Positions 61,286 to 64,000 of a stretch of DNA of 64,000 bases are shown in pieces. The stretch's first letter is position 1; each line of letters opens with the position of its first letter. A program made the translations under genes and the position numbers. Source of the DNA: Cuniculiplasma sp052315415 (lineage in GTDB: Archaea > Thermoplasmatota > Thermoplasmata > Thermoplasmatales > Thermoplasmataceae); contig JBLSDH010000001.1 in NCBI GenBank assembly GCA_052315415.1, positions 62,001 to 126,000 on the forward strand, in the 5' to 3' direction. A model generated the notes under the pieces. That model saw only the letters and a list, made by a program, of their open reading frames with translations, made no database searches and was not told the origin of the DNA.

Positions 61286-62224
61286 TTCAAATTCCCTCGG
61301 TGTCAGAACAGGCATTGAATACTTATCCTGGTCGTCGATTGGAACCCTTGGGCAACCTGTGAATATTACACAATCTGCCCTCATATTTTCATAATCCGAA
61401 GGCAGACTTTCATTTGAATAGGCTATTACTGCCTGTTTTCCAATACTTTCCAGTTTTTTTATAATGTTTTCAGCCATTTTTTTTCTGAATTGTCCAACCT
61501 TTGTGTCAATAACCACAACGAATTTTTCGGCGGAAAGTGCTTTCTCCATTTGTGCATACCTCTTCCTTATTAACCGATCCACTTCACTCTTCATTGGAAT
61601 TAGATGATACCTTTCCGTAAGGTCAAGAAGAAATACTTCCTTCTTTGTGGAAAGCTGTGCACCTATTGCATGAAACTTTCCTGTGGATACAACTATATGA
61701 CAATCACACTGTGCATCAGCCTGATGTATGGGACTGTAATTACAACCAAGAACCTGCCCCCTGTATTTAAGTCTGCTGTCATTTTCACCATAAAGTACCT
61801 GGTAACCCTTCGATCTCAGAAACTCTGAGAATATATCTGCATCCTTCCTGTACTGTATTGAGTACACAATGTTGATCTTTTTGTATTGATTTTTTTCAAG
61901 CTCACTAAGATCTATTTCTTCAGGTTTTATTACAGGTTCATTAACATATTCCTCAAATATAACAGGGACACCGTAGTTTAAATTTGGTATCTCCGTGTGA
62001 CCGAACTGGACAACGCAATCCACAGATGAGTATTCATCCTTCGTACCGGTATCACATGCACCATAAAATCCAGAAGAACTTACAACAACCTCAAATTTTT
62101 TATTCAGTGCATTAACATATTCAAAAACATGTGGTTTCAGACCGTCAGGAAGCTGAAGGAGAACCTTTTTCGCACCCATTTTTTCTAGCTTTTCTATGGT
62201 TCCCTTAGGATCTATATAAGGCAT
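61223..62224 (-). CDS. dph2: Diphthamide biosynthesis protein Dph2
   Basis: Non-classical radical SAM enzyme that starts diphthamide formation on the histidine of EF-2; 333 residues. The three cluster cysteines appear in SSSGFYGACDTG, VLGCNYSPI and IFTGCPRVPIDD. PDGLKPHVFEYV and HFGHT-like FGHTEIPN segments match the family. It lies 3 nt after hutI on the same strand, and overlaps the mtaB-like gene end to end. Together with dys, the window carries modification enzymes for both EF-2 and aIF5A. Confidence 0.95.
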   Translation of the reverse strand: MPYIDPKGTIEKLEKMGAKKVLLQLPDGLKPHVFEYVNALNKKFEVVVSSSGFYGACDTGTKDEYSSVDCVVQFGHTEIPNLNYGVPVIFEEYVNEPVIKPEEIDLSELEKNQYKKINIVYSIQYRKDADIFSEFLRSKGYQVLYGENDSRLKYRGQVLGCNYSPIHQADAQCDCHIVVSTGKFHAIGAQLSTKKEVFLLDLTERYHLIPMKSEVDRLIRKRYAQMEKALSAEKFVVVIDTKVGQFRKKMAENIIKKLESIGKQAVIAYSNESLPSDYENMRADCVIFTGCPRVPIDDQDKYSMPVLTPREFESIFFRNGQGYVFDEIVRVDS

Positions 62225-62227
62225 GAT

Positions 62228-63433
62228 TCACCATATGAATCTTCCATTAATAACCATGTTAGAAACTTTTTCAGTATTCCATGAATAAACGATGTCTCTA
62301 AAATCTTTCCTGTTGAAGATTGAAATATCAGCAGAGTAATTTTTCTCTATCTTTCCGGTTAAGTTTTCCAGCCCAAGACTTCTGGCTCCGTTAACAGTAA
62401 TAGCACGGAAAGCCTCATCAAGAGTGCTGTTGCAGTATCTCACTGCAAGAAATGCTGAAAACAGTATATCCGGTACTGGATTCAGTGGGGATGTGTCAGT
62501 TCCAATTGCATACTCCAGGCCTGCCTCTCTAAATTTATTGATATCAGGAAAATTTTCCTTAAGAGAGAATGCCGTAGAAGGAAGGACAACAGGGACTGTT
62601 CCATTCAATTTCAATTTTTCCAAAGACCCCCTGGATGATTTCAGTAAGTGATCTGCAGATATGAATTTGAATTGATCCAGAAGATTTAATGCCCCGATAT
62701 CCCTTATTTCATCCGCGTGTATTCTCATCTTCTTTCCGTATATACTGGCCCCTTTGAAAAATTCACTACATTCCTCAGGAGTGTATGCTCCGGAGTCACA
62801 GAATGCATCCACAAAATCTATTTCATTGCCAATATGAGAGAGCATTTCAATGCTTTCCTTGATGAATTTAACTCTATGGGGCCCTTCTATTGATGCGTGA
62901 AGTGGCAAATATGTTCTAAGTAATCTTGCACTTGTTTTTTTTCTCATCAGATTTAGGGCTTCAATCAGTTTTTTTTCTCCTTTGATGTTCATGCTGTAAC
63001 CTGTTTTGATTTCCACTGTTGAAACCCCCTTTTCCATTAGCTTATTCAACCTTTCAAGTGATTCCTCAACTATCCTATCTATTCCCGCATTTTCCGTATC
63101 AATTGCTGTTTTTTTTATCCCCTGACCTTTTTTCAAAAGCTCCTCATAGGACACACCCTCAACCCTCATCTGGAATTCCTCTGATCTGTCCCCTGCATAG
63201 AGGATGTGAGTGTGAGAATCAATAAATCCCGGAAAAACACCTTTCCCTGAAGCATCATAAATCTCAGCTTCCGGAAATTTTCTTAATACTGTTTCCGTAT
63301 TCTCAATAGAATGTATCCTTTCGTTTTCAATAACAATTGATACACCATCTGTTTTTTTCAAAACCTGTTTATTATTTTCTGTGGTCACTGTTGTCAGCCT
63401 TGCCGGATTATATATTATGAGATACCTGTTCAT
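62228..63433 (-). CDS. hutI: Imidazolonepropionase
   Basis: Opens the imidazolone ring in histidine degradation to N-formimino-glutamate; 401 residues. PGFIDSHTHILYAGDRSEEFQMR is the metal-binding and substrate motif, with EIKTGYSMNIKGEKKLIEAL, RIHADEI, ADHLLKS and GTDTSPLNPV completing the active site. No hutH, hutU or hutG is visible nearby. Starts inside the stop of the membrane gene to its right (4-bp overlap), and dph2 follows 3 nt later. Confidence 0.95.
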   Translation of the reverse strand: MNRYLIIYNPARLTTVTTENNKQVLKKTDGVSIVIENERIHSIENTETVLRKFPEAEIYDASGKGVFPGFIDSHTHILYAGDRSEEFQMRVEGVSYEELLKKGQGIKKTAIDTENAGIDRIVEESLERLNKLMEKGVSTVEIKTGYSMNIKGEKKLIEALNLMRKKTSARLLRTYLPLHASIEGPHRVKFIKESIEMLSHIGNEIDFVDAFCDSGAYTPEECSEFFKGASIYGKKMRIHADEIRDIGALNLLDQFKFISADHLLKSSRGSLEKLKLNGTVPVVLPSTAFSLKENFPDINKFREAGLEYAIGTDTSPLNPVPDILFSAFLAVRYCNSTLDEAFRAITVNGARSLGLENLTGKIEKNYSADISIFNRKDFRDIVYSWNTEKVSNMVINGRFIW

Positions 63434-63996
63434 ATGAAAACACCTGAAAGGTATGATATCACAGTAATAATGTAAGCTATAAAAATAAAAATTATAAAAG
63501 GAACATTATATGAATATGTATATTTACCATCGTTTTCCTTTACGGAAAATCTAACAGGGTTCAGAGCATTTTTTTCATCTGATGAGACAGAAATGGCGAA
63601 TATCCCAGTCTCCTTTTTGGTGTAGTACAAACTCCAGATCACTGAAATAACAGATGAAATACCAAGGTTTATGAAAAATAAAAGGGAAAAGGGAATAATA
63701 TTTGAATTATCAATTGTTATTGTTGAAAATATCCCCATCAGTGCAACAGAAGCTTTTATGTCCCCTTTACCAAAGAGCTTCTCACCAGCACCAAGAAATG
63801 CAAGTATTGAGATGAGTATCCATCCAAAAATGTATAATGGCATTGAAGTAAGATCAAAGATAATTATTCCTGCTATTAGAAAAATAGTAATTGTTAGGAG
63901 ATAGAATTGCGTTGGCAACCTTATAAATAGAATAATGTAAAGTGCCAGATATATAATGAGGAAATATAGGTTTGCACCAAAAAAATAGGAAAACAT
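63430..63996 (-). CDS. A24 prepilin-peptidase-like membrane protein, possibly partial
   Basis: 188 residues, about six membrane helices. The FGKGDIKASVALMG segment (D79) matches the GxGD motif of archaeal preflagellin/prepilin peptidases. The first catalytic aspartate expected some seven residues before the IPN-like motif is not there: the region reads IILFIRLPTQFYLL, with isoleucine at the expected place. So it may be inactive, or a different GxGD-type protein. The ATG at 63994-63996 is four bases from the window edge, so the true start may lie outside. Confidence 0.6.
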   Translation of the reverse strand: MFSYFFGANLYFLIIYLALYIILFIRLPTQFYLLTITIFLIAGIIIFDLTSMPLYIFGWILISILAFLGAGEKLFGKGDIKASVALMGIFSTITIDNSNIIPFSLLFFINLGISSVISVIWSLYYTKKETGIFAISVSSDEKNALNPVRFSVKENDGKYTYSYNVPFIIFIFIAYIITVISYLSGVFI

Positions 63997-64000
63997 GGTT

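Noticed and set aside
1..64000. CRISPR arrays, insertion sequences, tRNA or rRNA genes
   Set aside because: No regularly spaced repeats, transposase-like frames, terminal inverted repeats or conserved RNA gene motifs were seen in the gaps between genes.

Overview
The window looks like a contiguous piece of chromosome from a Thermoplasmata archaeon, most likely Thermoplasmatales-like. The DNA is AT-rich (my visual estimate is about 35-37% GC). It carries archaeal-type TBP, deoxyhypusine synthase, Dph2, TiaS, Trm5, Hel308, an AK6/Fap7-type kinase, a gamma-alpha fused 2-oxoacid:ferredoxin oxidoreductase, cofactor-independent phosphoglycerate mutase, a geranylgeranyl reductase and an archaetidylinositol-phosphate-synthase-like enzyme. 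I cannot name the species. I see no rRNA, tRNA, CRISPR array, insertion sequence or integrase, so this reads as core chromosome.

Layout. 1-4591 (minus): an oligopeptide-type ABC importer (oppB-C-D-F, the last running off the left edge) whose two ATPases carry long charged insertions. 4628-9783 (minus): a membrane HdrD-like Fe-S oxidoreductase, an ornithine-cyclodeaminase-family enzyme, trpS and a tRNA thiolase. 9848-14115 (plus): a HemK-like methyltransferase, a roughly 190-nt structured RNA/leader, an M50 membrane protease, an MqnC-like radical SAM enzyme and truD. 14108-17191 (minus): TBP, a SufT-like protein, phosphopantetheine adenylyltransferase and an aminotransferase. 17379-20587 (plus): an ABC exporter pair, a PadR-like regulator and a small membrane protein. 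20634-21625 (minus): rps12-rps7. 21732-26916: an MFS transporter, an APC-like transporter and korAB. 27066-33934 (plus): aspartase, an amidohydrolase, deoxyhypusine synthase, a small unknown protein, cutA, geranylgeranyl reductase and a Cys/Met PLP enzyme. 33936-39672: an amino-acid permease, a beta-oxidation fusion enzyme with an SCP2 protein, a PDO-like protein, an MBL hydrolase and a cobalamin adenosyltransferase. 39884-48983 (plus): a helical protein, an ABC1/UbiB kinase, an ABC-2 transporter, RibD-type reductase, ahcY, apgM, a membrane protein and serS. 48987-52407 (minus): a GltD-like oxidoreductase, TauE plus DUF1634, and an HPP protein. 52483-58608 (plus): a tightly overlapping string hel308-trm5-uppS-tiaS-AK6-CDP-alcohol transferase. 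58595-64000: a hexose-phosphate mutase, a methylthiotransferase, dph2, hutI and an A24-like membrane protein.

Expression logic visible in the sequence: first genes of transcription units usually have an AT-rich TATA-like box centred about 22-28 nt before the start codon and no leader, so they are probably leaderless. Genes inside operons overlap by a few bases or have GGAGG/GGTGA-type ribosome binding sites. Against this regular background three things stand out. The first is the long GC-richer structured leader before the M50 protease, with mutually exclusive pairings that could hide the ribosome binding site. The second is the coaD gene, whose only possible start is an ATA placed exactly where a start should be relative to a Shine-Dalgarno sequence. 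The third is an MFS gene whose only well-placed start is ACG at the leaderless position.

No intergenic stretch exceeds about 300 bases. The longest (10460-10682, 39673-39883, 17192-17378) are described below.
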